DNA of 64,000 nt, from NCBI GenBank assembly GCA_002698995.1, contig PAAX01000012.1, forward strand, positions 62,001-126,000, in the 5' to 3' direction. The translations under genes were made by a program, and so were the position numbers. Of the stretch, positions 13,553 through 22,239 are shown one piece after another (positions within the stretch are counted from its first letter, which is position 1; every line of letters starts with the position of its first letter). The stretch comes from Ignavibacteriota bacterium (GTDB lineage: Bacteria; Bacteroidota; Ignavibacteria; Ignavibacteriales; Melioribacteraceae). The notes beneath the pieces are model-generated. The model searched no databases. It was not told the DNA's origin and worked only from the letters and a program-made list of their open reading frames with translations.

Positions 13553-16369
13553 ATGAAAAGAGTTTTCCTCTTTCTTCTATTTACTATTGTATCATTTGCA
13601 CAAAGCTCAAACTTACTTTTTGATGGAAAAAGTTATTATTATGCCGACCGCATATTGGTTAAATTCAAGCAAACAGTCAATTATGATTATAACAAAAGAG
13701 CAATTTTGTCAGATGAGTTTTATGGAAAGATAAAATCATACGGAGTTAAAAGTTTAGAGAAAACTTTTGAACCACTGGATGTTAATATTCAAGAAGGAAG
13801 GGAGCTTGAAAAAATTGTAACAATAAAATTTGATGCTCCATTTAATCCCATTTTTCTTTCTAAAAAATTTTCAAAATTAGATAATGTTGAATGGGCTGAA
13901 CCGCAGTATGTTCAACAGTTGGCATTTACACCCGACGATCCACAAGTTAGTCTGCAATATGGTTTAACAAAAATACAAGCTTTTGAAGCATGGGATTTAT
14001 CAACAGGCAATCCAAATATTACAATTGCAATAATTGATACAGGTGCTGATTTAGATCATCCGGATTTAGCAAGCGAATTATGGCAGAATCCTGGCGAAAC
14101 ACCTAACAACGGAATTGACGACGACAACAATGGTTATGTTGATGATTATAATGGATATGATTTTGGAGGTTCGTCCGGAGTTCAAGATTCCGATCCTCAA
14201 GAAGACGCACCGGTTCATGGAACTCATGTAGCCGGAATAGCTGCTGCTGCAACCAATAATGATGAAGGAATTGCTTCGATAGGTTACAACTCTAAACTTA
14301 TGATAGTTAAATGTTCTGAAGGAGATGAGAGATTTTTAACCGGGGGTTATCAAGGAATTATTTATGCGGCTGATAACGGAGCAGATTTTATAAACTGCAG
14401 CTGGGGAAATTACAGCTACTCATTGGCAGAACAGAATGTTATAGATTATGCAACTTCAAAAGGAGCATTAGTTATCGCGGCGGCTGGTAATGATAATACT
14501 TCAGATATGTTTTATCCGGCTAGTTATGATAAAGTTTTATCGGTAGGAGGAACAGATAAAAATGATGTAAAATGGGGAGGTTCAAACTTTGGTGATAGAA
14601 TTGATGTAGTTGCTCCCGCTTTTACAATTTATTCAACATGGTTGGATAATACTTATAAAACATTAAGCGGAACTTCAATGGCAGCTCCTTTAGCTGCCGG
14701 ACTCGGAGCATTAGTTAAAGATCAATTTCCGGATTATACTCCTTTACAAATAGCAGAAAGAATTCGTGTAACTTCTGATCTTGTTGATACTTTAACAAAT
14801 GATTTCGAATTCCTAATGGGTAAAGGAAGAATAAATGCATTTAAAGCTTTGAATGAAGCTAATCCTATCTCAGTAAGAATAAAAGAATATTCATTTATTG
14901 ATTTGGGAAACGGAGATGGTATTCTTGATCCGGGTGAAAATATTCAGCTCGATGTAACTTTCACTAATTACTTAAGCAGTGTAAGCGGATTAACAATTAC
15001 AATACAAACCGAAAGCGAAGATATAACTATCAGCAATAATTCATTCTCTCAAAGTTCGGCTTCTACACTTCAGGATTTCAGTAATAGTTCATCAAGATAT
15101 TCATTTCAAATTATTCCGGAAGTTGCAACTAATCAATCAGTAAAATTAAAATTTGATTACACCGGTTCTAACGGTTACGCCGATTTTGAATGGTTAACTT
15201 TCAGAGTAAATCCAACTTATGCAATTCAATCCGGAAATAATATTTCCTTTACGGCAACCAGTAATGGAACAATTGGATTTAATGACTATCCAAACAACGT
15301 TGAAGGAAACGGATTTATTTTTAGAGGTGGAACAAATCTTCTTTTTGAAGGAGCCTTGATGTATGGAACTGCAGTAGATAAAGTGGTTGATGCTGCAAGA
15401 GAAACAAGCGCTCAAAGTAATAACTTTAAGGTTCTTCAAAAATTTTCGATTGATAGAAACAGTTCAATTGCAAGCGAATTAGGAACTGCAAGATTTAATG
15501 ATGATAATGCATCAAACAAACTTGGTGTTGAAACAAGATTTTACACATACAGTTTTAATCAAACCGGTAAAGAAGATTTTGTTGTTCTCCGCTATGATTT
15601 CTACAATACAACAGAACAGGAAATTACTAACTTTTATGCAGGTTTATTTGCCGATTGGGATATTGATGAAAACGATTGGGAAGGAGATACTGTAAATTAT
15701 GATGTGGCAGATAACTTTGCATTTATAAAAGATGCTGAAGATTCACCAACTTCAGATATTGTAGGTATGGCGTTAATAAGCGGAACCGAATTTGGTTATT
15801 ATGGAATTGATAATAATGCTTCGGGTCAAATTAGTATGTATGATGCAAACGGATTTTCCAAATCGGAAAAATGGACTACTCTTTCAAACGGAGTAACTGA
15901 AACAGCAGCCGGACCTACAGATGTTTCTGCAGTAATTTCTGCTGGACCGTATTCAATTCCGGCTGATTCAAAAGTTACTGTCGCATTTGCTCTTGCCGCC
16001 GGTGAAGATATGAATTCATTGAGAGCAGCAATTCAAGAAAGCAGATCAACTTACAACTCAATAATTTTACCTACAAGTGTAGATGAAAATGAACTGGAAA
16101 TTCCAAACAAGTTTACACTTGAACAGAATTATCCGAATCCGTTTAACCCGGCAACACGCATTGAATTCTCAGTTCCAAGCAATGAGTATGTCAGTTTGAA
16201 AGTCTTTGATATTCTTGGAAGAGAAGTGATTACATTAGTTAACGAACAGAAATCAGCAGGCAGTTATCAAGTTAGTTTTGATGCAAGCGATCTTTCAAGT
16301 GGAATTTATATATACAGATTAAATGCCGGAGCTCATACTGCAATAAAGAAAATGATGCTCTTGAAATAA
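13553..16369 (+). CDS. T9SS-exported subtilisin-like serine protease (S8)
   Basis: The 938-residue precursor has a signal peptide (MKRVFLFLLFTIVSFAQ), a propeptide of fervidolysin/inhibitor I9 type (about 25-125, DRILVKFKQ), and a subtilase domain. Its catalytic residues are D162 in AIIDTGADLDHPDL, H222 in HGTHVAGIAAA and S375 in SGTSMAAP, with oxyanion N313 in AAAGNDN. A long beta-rich region follows (about 430-850, beginning with a DGILDPGENIQLDV motif). The sorting domain is at about 855-938 (EQNYPNPFNPATRIEF). It should be secreted by T9SS and degrade extracellular protein. It has its own terminator and is divergent from the CRP/FNR gene. All catalytic residues are present. Confidence 0.95.
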   Translation: MKRVFLFLLFTIVSFAQSSNLLFDGKSYYYADRILVKFKQTVNYDYNKRAILSDEFYGKIKSYGVKSLEKTFEPLDVNIQEGRELEKIVTIKFDAPFNPIFLSKKFSKLDNVEWAEPQYVQQLAFTPDDPQVSLQYGLTKIQAFEAWDLSTGNPNITIAIIDTGADLDHPDLASELWQNPGETPNNGIDDDNNGYVDDYNGYDFGGSSGVQDSDPQEDAPVHGTHVAGIAAAATNNDEGIASIGYNSKLMIVKCSEGDERFLTGGYQGIIYAADNGADFINCSWGNYSYSLAEQNVIDYATSKGALVIAAAGNDNTSDMFYPASYDKVLSVGGTDKNDVKWGGSNFGDRIDVVAPAFTIYSTWLDNTYKTLSGTSMAAPLAAGLGALVKDQFPDYTPLQIAERIRVTSDLVDTLTNDFEFLMGKGRINAFKALNEANPISVRIKEYSFIDLGNGDGILDPGENIQLDVTFTNYLSSVSGLTITIQTESEDITISNNSFSQSSASTLQDFSNSSSRYSFQIIPEVATNQSVKLKFDYTGSNGYADFEWLTFRVNPTYAIQSGNNISFTATSNGTIGFNDYPNNVEGNGFIFRGGTNLLFEGALMYGTAVDKVVDAARETSAQSNNFKVLQKFSIDRNSSIASELGTARFNDDNASNKLGVETRFYTYSFNQTGKEDFVVLRYDFYNTTEQEITNFYAGLFADWDIDENDWEGDTVNYDVADNFAFIKDAEDSPTSDIVGMALISGTEFGYYGIDNNASGQISMYDANGFSKSEKWTTLSNGVTETAAGPTDVSAVISAGPYSIPADSKVTVAFALAAGEDMNSLRAAIQESRSTYNSIILPTSVDENELEIPNKFTLEQNYPNPFNPATRIEFSVPSNEYVSLKVFDILGREVITLVNEQKSAGSYQVSFDASDLSSGIYIYRLNAGAHTAIKKMMLLK

Positions 16370-16396
16370 AACTTGATAAATAATTTTCTAAAAATG

Positions 16397-16425
16397 AACC
16401 CGCAGTGCAATTTTGCGGGTTTTTT
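16397..16425 (+). terminator. Terminator after the subtilase gene
   Basis: AACCCGCA and TGCGGGTT form an 8-base stem followed by a T-rich tract. Confidence 0.88.
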
Positions 16426-16536
16426 ATTTTATCCGTATTACCAAACAAAGCAATAATCGATGTAACTTTTCATTTTTAATATTGTTTAACCAAAACGACT
16501 TCAATATTTTGTTAACATCAAATTATAAATTAATCT

Positions 16537-17787
16537 ATGAAGAAAATTATTCTATTTTTTGTTTTTGTACTTCAGATTTCTGCTCAAAATAAATTATTAA
16601 TTCCAATGGATTTGAGGCAGTCCGATCATCTAAAAGCATATGGAATCACCTTTAATGCGCTTGAAGAAGGAATTACATCCGACTGGCTTTTGAATTACCG
16701 CGGCGGATCTTTCATGTTTGATTATAATGAGAATCTTGCCTTAAAATGTAGATTGAAAGGAGTATCATTCGAAACAATTTCAAGTTCTGAGGCAGCTCAA
16801 ATTTATGCTTTAGTTCAAAGCGAAGATCAAAACATGGAGGTTGTTCGATTAGAAAAATCTCCTAAAATTGCGGTGTATGTTCCACCCGGATTTCAACCGT
16901 GGGATGATGCCGTTACTCTTGCTCTTGAATATGCCGAAGTAAAGTACGATAAAATTTGGATTGAAGAAATTCTACGCGGTGACCTTGAAAAATATGACTG
17001 GCTTCATCTTCATCATGAAGATTTTACCGGGCAGTATGGCAAATTTTATGCAAGCTTCCGAGGCGCCCAATGGTATATTGAACAGCAGCTTCTTTATGAA
17101 AATGAAGCAAAAAAACTTGGATTTAAAAAAGTTTCCGAAATGGAGAAAGCTGTAGTTCTTACAATTAGAAATTACATTGGCGACGGTGGATTTTTATTTG
17201 CAATGTGCAGTGCAACCGATTCATTTGATATTACTCTTGCCGCAATGAATGTTGATATTGCAGACCAGATGTATGACGGTGATGCACCCGATCCGAAGGC
17301 GCAGGAAAAATTAGATTTTGAGAATACTTTTGCCTTCGAAAAATTTACTTTGGAAATGAATCCCTATATTTATGAGTACAGCAATATTGATATTCAACCG
17401 AACGAGATTGGAAACCAGAACAATGATTATTTTACTCTTTTTGATTTTTCTGCAAAGTATGATCCGGTTCCAACCATGCTGATTCAAAATCATGTAAATG
17501 TAGTTAAGGGATTTATGGGGCAGACAACAATGTTCCGTAAGGAATTGATAAAAAACTCGGTATATATTCTTGCACAAAGAGCAGAAACTAATCAAGTAAA
17601 ATATATTCATGGAAATTTTGGAAGAGGAACTTTCACTTTTTACGGCGGACATGATCCCGAAGATTATCAGCATGCTGTTGGTGATCCTCCGACTGATTTA
17701 GCATTGTTTAAAAACTCACCTGGGTATAGATTAATTCTTAATAATATTTTGTTTCCCGCAGCAAAAAAGAAAAAACAAAAGACATAA
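16537..17787 (+). CDS. Exported protein of unknown function (family often labelled 'asparagine synthetase B' in Bacteroidota)
   Basis: The 416-residue product has a signal peptide (MKKIILFFVFVLQISA), then IPMDLRQSDHLKAYGITF and WLLNYRGGSF, which recur in exported Bacteroidota proteins that carry the name 'asparagine synthetase B'. I see none of the features of that enzyme: no N-terminal catalytic cysteine after cleavage and no SGGxDS PP-loop. Segments such as KIAVYVPPGFQPWDDAVTLAL, WLHLHHEDFTGQYG and GGFLFAMCSATDSFD suggest an alpha/beta fold resembling class I glutamine amidotransferase-like proteins that read a small ligand. The name should therefore be treated as unproven. The gene is preceded by the subtilase terminator and followed after 38 bases by the FAH-family gene. 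Confidence 0.8.
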   Translation: MKKIILFFVFVLQISAQNKLLIPMDLRQSDHLKAYGITFNALEEGITSDWLLNYRGGSFMFDYNENLALKCRLKGVSFETISSSEAAQIYALVQSEDQNMEVVRLEKSPKIAVYVPPGFQPWDDAVTLALEYAEVKYDKIWIEEILRGDLEKYDWLHLHHEDFTGQYGKFYASFRGAQWYIEQQLLYENEAKKLGFKKVSEMEKAVVLTIRNYIGDGGFLFAMCSATDSFDITLAAMNVDIADQMYDGDAPDPKAQEKLDFENTFAFEKFTLEMNPYIYEYSNIDIQPNEIGNQNNDYFTLFDFSAKYDPVPTMLIQNHVNVVKGFMGQTTMFRKELIKNSVYILAQRAETNQVKYIHGNFGRGTFTFYGGHDPEDYQHAVGDPPTDLALFKNSPGYRLILNNILFPAAKKKKQKT

Positions 17788-17825
17788 TATCGAATCATTT
17801 TTTATTTGGGAGAATCTAATCAATT

Positions 17826-18491
17826 ATGAAATTTGCAAAAATTAAAAATTCCGAAAAAAAGTATGAAATAGGGAAGCTTGTTTGTGTTGGAAGAAATTAC
17901 GCAGAACATGCCCAAGAATTAGGAAATGAAATTCCGGAATTTCCTCTGGTTTTTATTAAGCCAAGTTCAGCCGTTATTTTTGACGGTGAAGAAATTGTGA
18001 TTCCAAAATTTTCTAATGAAGTTCATCATGAAGCGGAACTGTTGCTGCTGATAGGAAAAAAAATTAAGAATGCAACAATTGAAGAATCGGAAGAAGCTGT
18101 AATTGCATTTGGAGTTGGCTTGGATATGACTGCAAGAGACGTTCAAGATCAATTAAAGAAAAAAGGACATCCTTGGACAATCTCAAAATGTTTTGATACT
18201 TCTGCAGTTTTATCGGATTTTGTTTCTAAAGAAAATTATAATCTTATTGGAAATGAAGTTATTACACTAAAGGTAAACGGAGAGATAAAACAGAATTCAT
18301 CAATAGATAAAATGATTTTTAACTGGAAGGAGATTGTTAAATTTATTTCTCATGAAATGACTTTGGAAGAGGGAGATATAATCTTTACCGGAACTCCAAA
18401 GGGGGTTGGAAAGGTTTTAAAGGATGATGTTATAGAAACAGAAATTACAAACATTGGAAAAATTACAAATAAAGTAAAGAAGGAATCTTAA
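17826..18491 (+). CDS. Fumarylacetoacetate hydrolase (FAH) family protein
   Basis: The 221-residue product has the FAH fold markers: CVGRNYAEHAQELG, FIKPSSAVI, HHEAELLLLIG and GDIIFTGTPKGVG. The likely metal ligands are E69, E71 and D100. The short single-domain form includes oxaloacetate decarboxylases, acylpyruvases and 5-carboxymethyl-2-hydroxymuconate isomerase-like enzymes, so the substrate is a beta-dicarbonyl compound that cannot be specified here; acylpyruvase or oxaloacetate decarboxylase activity is the best guess. The stop codon overlaps the start of the rhodanese lipoprotein gene (TAATG), so the two are translationally coupled. Confidence 0.9.
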   Translation: MKFAKIKNSEKKYEIGKLVCVGRNYAEHAQELGNEIPEFPLVFIKPSSAVIFDGEEIVIPKFSNEVHHEAELLLLIGKKIKNATIEESEEAVIAFGVGLDMTARDVQDQLKKKGHPWTISKCFDTSAVLSDFVSKENYNLIGNEVITLKVNGEIKQNSSIDKMIFNWKEIVKFISHEMTLEEGDIIFTGTPKGVGKVLKDDVIETEITNIGKITNKVKKES

Positions 18492-18877
18492 TGAAAAAAA
18501 TATATATCTTTTTGATGATTATTCTGTCAATATTTCTAACCACAGCATGCGCGCAGCAGAATCCCGAATATGTTATGACTGTTGATGAATTGAAAAAAGA
18601 AATGGAAGAAAATCCAAATCTTGTTATTCTTGATGTTAGAACAGAAGCCGAACTTGTTGGTCCGCTGGGTAAAATTGACGGAGTAATAAATATTCCTATT
18701 CAGCTTTTAGCAAACAGATTAAATGAACTGGAGCCATACAAAGATAAAGACATTGCTGTTATTTGCAGAACCGGAAATCGATCAACTACCGGAACTGAAA
18801 TTCTAGTTGAGAACGGATATAAAGCAAGAAATGTTTTAGGGGGTATGGTTGCTTATAATAAAGTGAAGCTTCCTTAG
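18491..18877 (+). CDS. Rhodanese-like lipoprotein
   Basis: The 128-residue product has a lipoprotein signal ending LTTAC, with C20 as the lipid anchor, and one rhodanese domain. The domain is recognised by VILDVRTEAEL, GVINIPI and the active-site loop ICRTGNRS with the catalytic C92. It would act as a sulfur carrier or thiol redox partner outside the inner membrane. The loop has the length of active single-domain rhodaneses, not of phosphatase-type relatives. It overlaps the FAH gene by one base and ends at a bidirectional terminator. Confidence 0.92.
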   Translation: MKKIYIFLMIILSIFLTTACAQQNPEYVMTVDELKKEMEENPNLVILDVRTEAELVGPLGKIDGVINIPIQLLANRLNELEPYKDKDIAVICRTGNRSTTGTEILVENGYKARNVLGGMVAYNKVKLP

Positions 18878-18881
18878 TTTC

Positions 18882-18905
18882 AGCCCGCAATTCTGCGGGC
18901 TTTTT
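18882..18905. terminator. Bidirectional terminator between convergent genes
   Basis: AGCCCGCA, an ATTC loop and TGCGGGCT are followed by TTTT on the plus strand. It lies between the rhodanese gene and the convergent methyltransferase gene. Confidence 0.88.
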
Positions 18906-18914
18906 AAAAATAAA

Positions 18915-19712
18915 CTATTTACGCAATACAATAACCATCGCATCAGAATCTTCAGAAGTATCAAGTTTTTTACCCGGCATATTATACATGCTTCCATACA
19001 TCCAATATTTTTCGAATGCACCCGAAAGCTCAATTAAAACTTTCATTTCTTGAGCAAGATACCATCTTACCGGACTAACACTTTCAAAAATTTTTGGTTC
19101 TTGTTTTCCTTCTTGAATTTTCATTATTGTTGTTGTATTCCAAATTTGAGTCACCGAATTATACTCATCCGATGGAACACCGAATGTAACTTCAACTTTT
19201 ATATTTCCTTCCTTAGATTTCCAGGTGTTGGGTTCGTAATCGGGAAAGAAAAACATTGGGTGGGTTGCTTCAATTACATATATGCCGCCATTAACTAAAT
19301 TCTTTGCAACGGATTTTAAATGAGAAATCATCTGCTCATTTGTTGTCATATGAGAAATACTTTCCATTAATGTTGCAGCTAATACAACTTTTCTATCAAG
19401 CTTAAAATCAGACATATCAGCAACAACAGGTTCAATTTTGATATTCTCTTTCTCTGATTCAATTTTTGCATATTCAATCATTTCTTCGGAAAGATCCAGT
19501 GCAACAGATCTCCAATTTCTTTTGGCAAATTCTCTTGCATGTTTTGCGGGACCGCAGCCCAGCTCAAGAAATGATTTTTCTTCTCTTTTCTTTTTCTTCA
19601 ACTTAGAATGTTTTTTAAGCGCCCACTCTAAAAAATCACATTCGGTTTTAAAGTCTCTATCGGAAAAGGCAATATCATATGCCTTAGCATGTTTGTAAAA
19701 ATCTTTTGCCAT
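18915..19712 (-). CDS. Class I SAM-dependent methyltransferase
   Basis: The 265-residue protein carries motif I as FLELGCGPAKHAREFAKR, followed by VALDLSEEMIEYAKI (motif post I), VVADMSDFKL (motif II) and VNGGIYVIEATHP (motif III-like). It belongs to the broad methyltransferase 25/11 group. The C-terminal half is mostly beta (NTTTIMKIQEGKQEPKI), a layout known for sugar- or small-molecule-modifying methyltransferases. The substrate is not evident, and the neighbours give no clear pathway. The gene is convergent with the rhodanese gene and has a divergent partner, the epimerase gene at 19907. Confidence 0.88.
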   Translation of the reverse strand: MAKDFYKHAKAYDIAFSDRDFKTECDFLEWALKKHSKLKKKKREEKSFLELGCGPAKHAREFAKRNWRSVALDLSEEMIEYAKIESEKENIKIEPVVADMSDFKLDRKVVLAATLMESISHMTTNEQMISHLKSVAKNLVNGGIYVIEATHPMFFFPDYEPNTWKSKEGNIKVEVTFGVPSDEYNSVTQIWNTTTIMKIQEGKQEPKIFESVSPVRWYLAQEMKVLIELSGAFEKYWMYGSMYNMPGKKLDTSEDSDAMVIVLRK

Positions 19713-19906
19713 GAAATTCCTTTTTATACTTTTTGAAATTAATTATACAAAATAATGGTTTATAAAATGAAGTGAATAATTTTTTCTAAAAGAATCTTGG
19801 TGAAGAGTTACAACTTAATCGATATTTAATTTGTGTTGAAAGAAAAGATTATTATTTTCGTTATCAGAGGGAAATTATAATACCACTAAAGCAGAATGGT
19901 CTTACC

Positions 19907-20824
19907 ATGAAAATAGTTATAGCGGGCGCTACAGGTCTAATTGGAAAAGCATTAACAAAAAAACTAATTGATAATGGAGAAGATGTAATTATCTTTTCCA
20001 GAAATATTGCTAAATCAAAAGAGCTAATTCCAAATGCAAAAGATCATATTGAATGGAGAATTAACGGCTCAACTAATCCACAAGTAATAGATGCCCTTAA
20101 AGATGCAGACGCAGTTATTAATCTTGCAGGAGAAAATGTTCTGTCGAGACGATGGACAAAAAAACATAAAGAGAATATTTATAACAGCAGAGTTAAAGGG
20201 ACAAGAAAACTTACCGAGGCAATATTAAAATCTAATAATCCATTAAAGACTTTTATCTCAGCCTCCGCAGTTGGAATATATGGCTCAAGGGACAGTGAGA
20301 CTTTTGAAGACTCGGAGACAGGAAATGACTTTTTAGCAAATGTTGTAAAGGATTGGGAATCAGCGTCATCTGGATTGGAAAAATTTAATACAAGAAGAGT
20401 TCATTTAAGAATAGGAATAGTTCTTTCAACAGATGAAGGAGCATTAAAAAAACTATTACTGCCATTCAAACTTTTTGTGGGAGGTCCTCTTGGTAATGGT
20501 AAGCAATGGTTTCCTTGGATTCATATAAATGATGTAGTAGAATTATTTTTATACTCAATTTATAATAGTGCTCTTGAAGGTCCAATTAATACGGCATCTC
20601 CAAACCCATTGCGGATGAAAGAGTTTTGCAAGGTTTTGGGAAAGACGATGAAAAGACCTTCAATTTTTAATGTCCCTTCAGTAGCATTAAAAATTTTATT
20701 TGGTGAAGGGGGAGATGTTCTTTTAACGGGAGCAAAAGTCCTTCCCAAAAGGGCTGTTGATTTTGGTTATAAATTCAAATTTGAAAATGCTGAAAAGGCT
20801 CTAGAAGAGTTACTGAATAAATAA
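19907..20824 (+). CDS. TIGR01777-type SDR epimerase
   Basis: The 305-residue product starts MKIVIAGATGLIGKALTKKL with the Rossmann GATGLIG motif, has INLAGENVLSRRWTKKHKE (a hallmark of the TIGR01777/YfcH group), SASAVGIYG, and a C-terminal extension with PFKLFVGGPLGNGKQWFPWI, PNPLRMKEFCKVLGKTMKRP and VLPKRAVDFGYKF that corresponds to DUF1731. The group is NAD(P)-dependent, but no member has a firmly defined substrate. It ends 8 bases before the stop of the convergent pseudopilin-like operon, so the two units run into each other without an obvious terminator. Confidence 0.92.
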   Translation: MKIVIAGATGLIGKALTKKLIDNGEDVIIFSRNIAKSKELIPNAKDHIEWRINGSTNPQVIDALKDADAVINLAGENVLSRRWTKKHKENIYNSRVKGTRKLTEAILKSNNPLKTFISASAVGIYGSRDSETFEDSETGNDFLANVVKDWESASSGLEKFNTRRVHLRIGIVLSTDEGALKKLLLPFKLFVGGPLGNGKQWFPWIHINDVVELFLYSIYNSALEGPINTASPNPLRMKEFCKVLGKTMKRPSIFNVPSVALKILFGEGGDVLLTGAKVLPKRAVDFGYKFKFENAEKALEELLNK

Positions 20825-20832
20825 ATTCACAT

Positions 20833-22239
20833 TTATTCAAACCAAGAAACAACTTCAAAACTTTCGGTATGTGGGAAGCTTGGAGGAACAGTCATTAAAA
20901 ATCTTTCATCATAAGTATGGACAAATTTCAATCCATTTGTAGGAACAAATACTCCGCCGCTGTAACCATATTCTGCTGTTACCCTTGTTGTAGATGCTAT
21001 TAATCCGCCAAGAATTTTCCACTTACCTAAATAACCTTGAGTAACCAGACCATCAGCCGGACCAATATCACTGTTAAGAGAAAACATTGAAGCATGAGTG
21101 TTGATATCTTTTCCTAGTGTATTTGCATTTGCTTCAATTCTAATTTCTTGTTCTGCAACAATACCAAGTATATCGTCGGAGCTGGAAACAATTCTGGGAT
21201 CATCATTATAAACTAAATCATCTGTCTGTATAACTTTACCGTAACCGTTCTTTCCCTTTCTGGTGGCGACAATAGTAACCTTACCGTTTACGGTTCCTTT
21301 CGTATAAATATTTCCTCGCTCAACATAAATTAATCCATTTGGCGCAAGTGTTGATAATGGCGTGGTTTGTGGAGTTGTCCAGCTGCCGTCATTGTTAAGC
21401 ATAAAACTGTGTGTTACTGTTCCATCAGCGTTAAAGTATAATCTAACATCTATTGGTTTTTGATTAGCTGCTCCGGTTGTATCTCTAAAAACATAACCAT
21501 TAGTTTGAGCGGTAGAGCGCATTCCCGTTGTATCAAATTGAAGAGGAATATCAACACCGGATTCATAACCTCCGTAAAATTTGGGATCTTTAGGAGCCCC
21601 CATTAATTTTAATCCATTCTTAGTAGTTACCTTTCCCCAGAATACCGGGGTACCGTAAGTTGTAAGTTTTGAATTAGCGTGAAATGGTCCATTAAAGGTA
21701 TCACCGGTTGCCGGAGCTGCAGAAACGGTTTTATAAAAATTACCAAACTTAGAAAAATGAGAGGGACGAAGTTTAACCGTTACAACTTTTGTAACTCCTT
21801 GGAATGTTCCTTCTGAAATAATTATTACTTCATTCGGATTAATTGGATCACCGCAGCTTCCTAAATAATCGCCATGAGCTAAATGAGCAGGAACTGCTGA
21901 TGAACTAACAGTAATTGTATGTTGTGCATCCGGATTTCCAGGAGGTATATGACAGATGGTAACTTTTGTTCCGGTTGCTTCCGGGTTACTTATATAAACA
22001 TTAATAATTCCACCGGCAAAACTTAAATCGGAGTATCCGCTTCCCCAGGTTTTATCCATAAAAACTTGACTTGCAGCCATATTGGCTCCGCTTACTGCAA
22101 TATTATGAGCCATAGATTCAACATAATAGTCGGTAATATTATCAACTGCATTAACTGATAGGTTGTTGAAATTATGACCAACAACCAAGAAGATTAAACT
22201 GAATCCAAGAACCAATAATAGAGAGGCTTTACCACCCAT
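20833..22239 (-). CDS. Pseudopilin-operon beta-rich protein with ICHIPPG module (paralogue 1)
   Basis: The 468-residue protein begins MGGKASLLLVLGFSLIFLVVG, a single membrane helix resembling a pilin stem without the usual glutamate at position 5, and continues as a long beta-rich domain. It is a tandem paralogue of the next gene; the two share the stem, VSGANxA, DPKFYGGYESG, LSTxAPNGxxYVxRGNIY and a C-terminal segment with FxxVSWFE. Residues 91-130 carry a segment absent from the paralogue, VTICHIPPGNPD...AHLAHGDYLGSC, recurring in secreted Bacteroidota proteins and with paired Cys and His that could bind metal or form disulfides. It resembles PilX/DUF4900-like proteins of unknown function. 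The start overlaps the preceding gene's stop by one base. Confidence 0.75.
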   Translation of the reverse strand: MGGKASLLLVLGFSLIFLVVGHNFNNLSVNAVDNITDYYVESMAHNIAVSGANMAASQVFMDKTWGSGYSDLSFAGGIINVYISNPEATGTKVTICHIPPGNPDAQHTITVSSSAVPAHLAHGDYLGSCGDPINPNEVIIISEGTFQGVTKVVTVKLRPSHFSKFGNFYKTVSAAPATGDTFNGPFHANSKLTTYGTPVFWGKVTTKNGLKLMGAPKDPKFYGGYESGVDIPLQFDTTGMRSTAQTNGYVFRDTTGAANQKPIDVRLYFNADGTVTHSFMLNNDGSWTTPQTTPLSTLAPNGLIYVERGNIYTKGTVNGKVTIVATRKGKNGYGKVIQTDDLVYNDDPRIVSSSDDILGIVAEQEIRIEANANTLGKDINTHASMFSLNSDIGPADGLVTQGYLGKWKILGGLIASTTRVTAEYGYSGGVFVPTNGLKFVHTYDERFLMTVPPSFPHTESFEVVSWFE

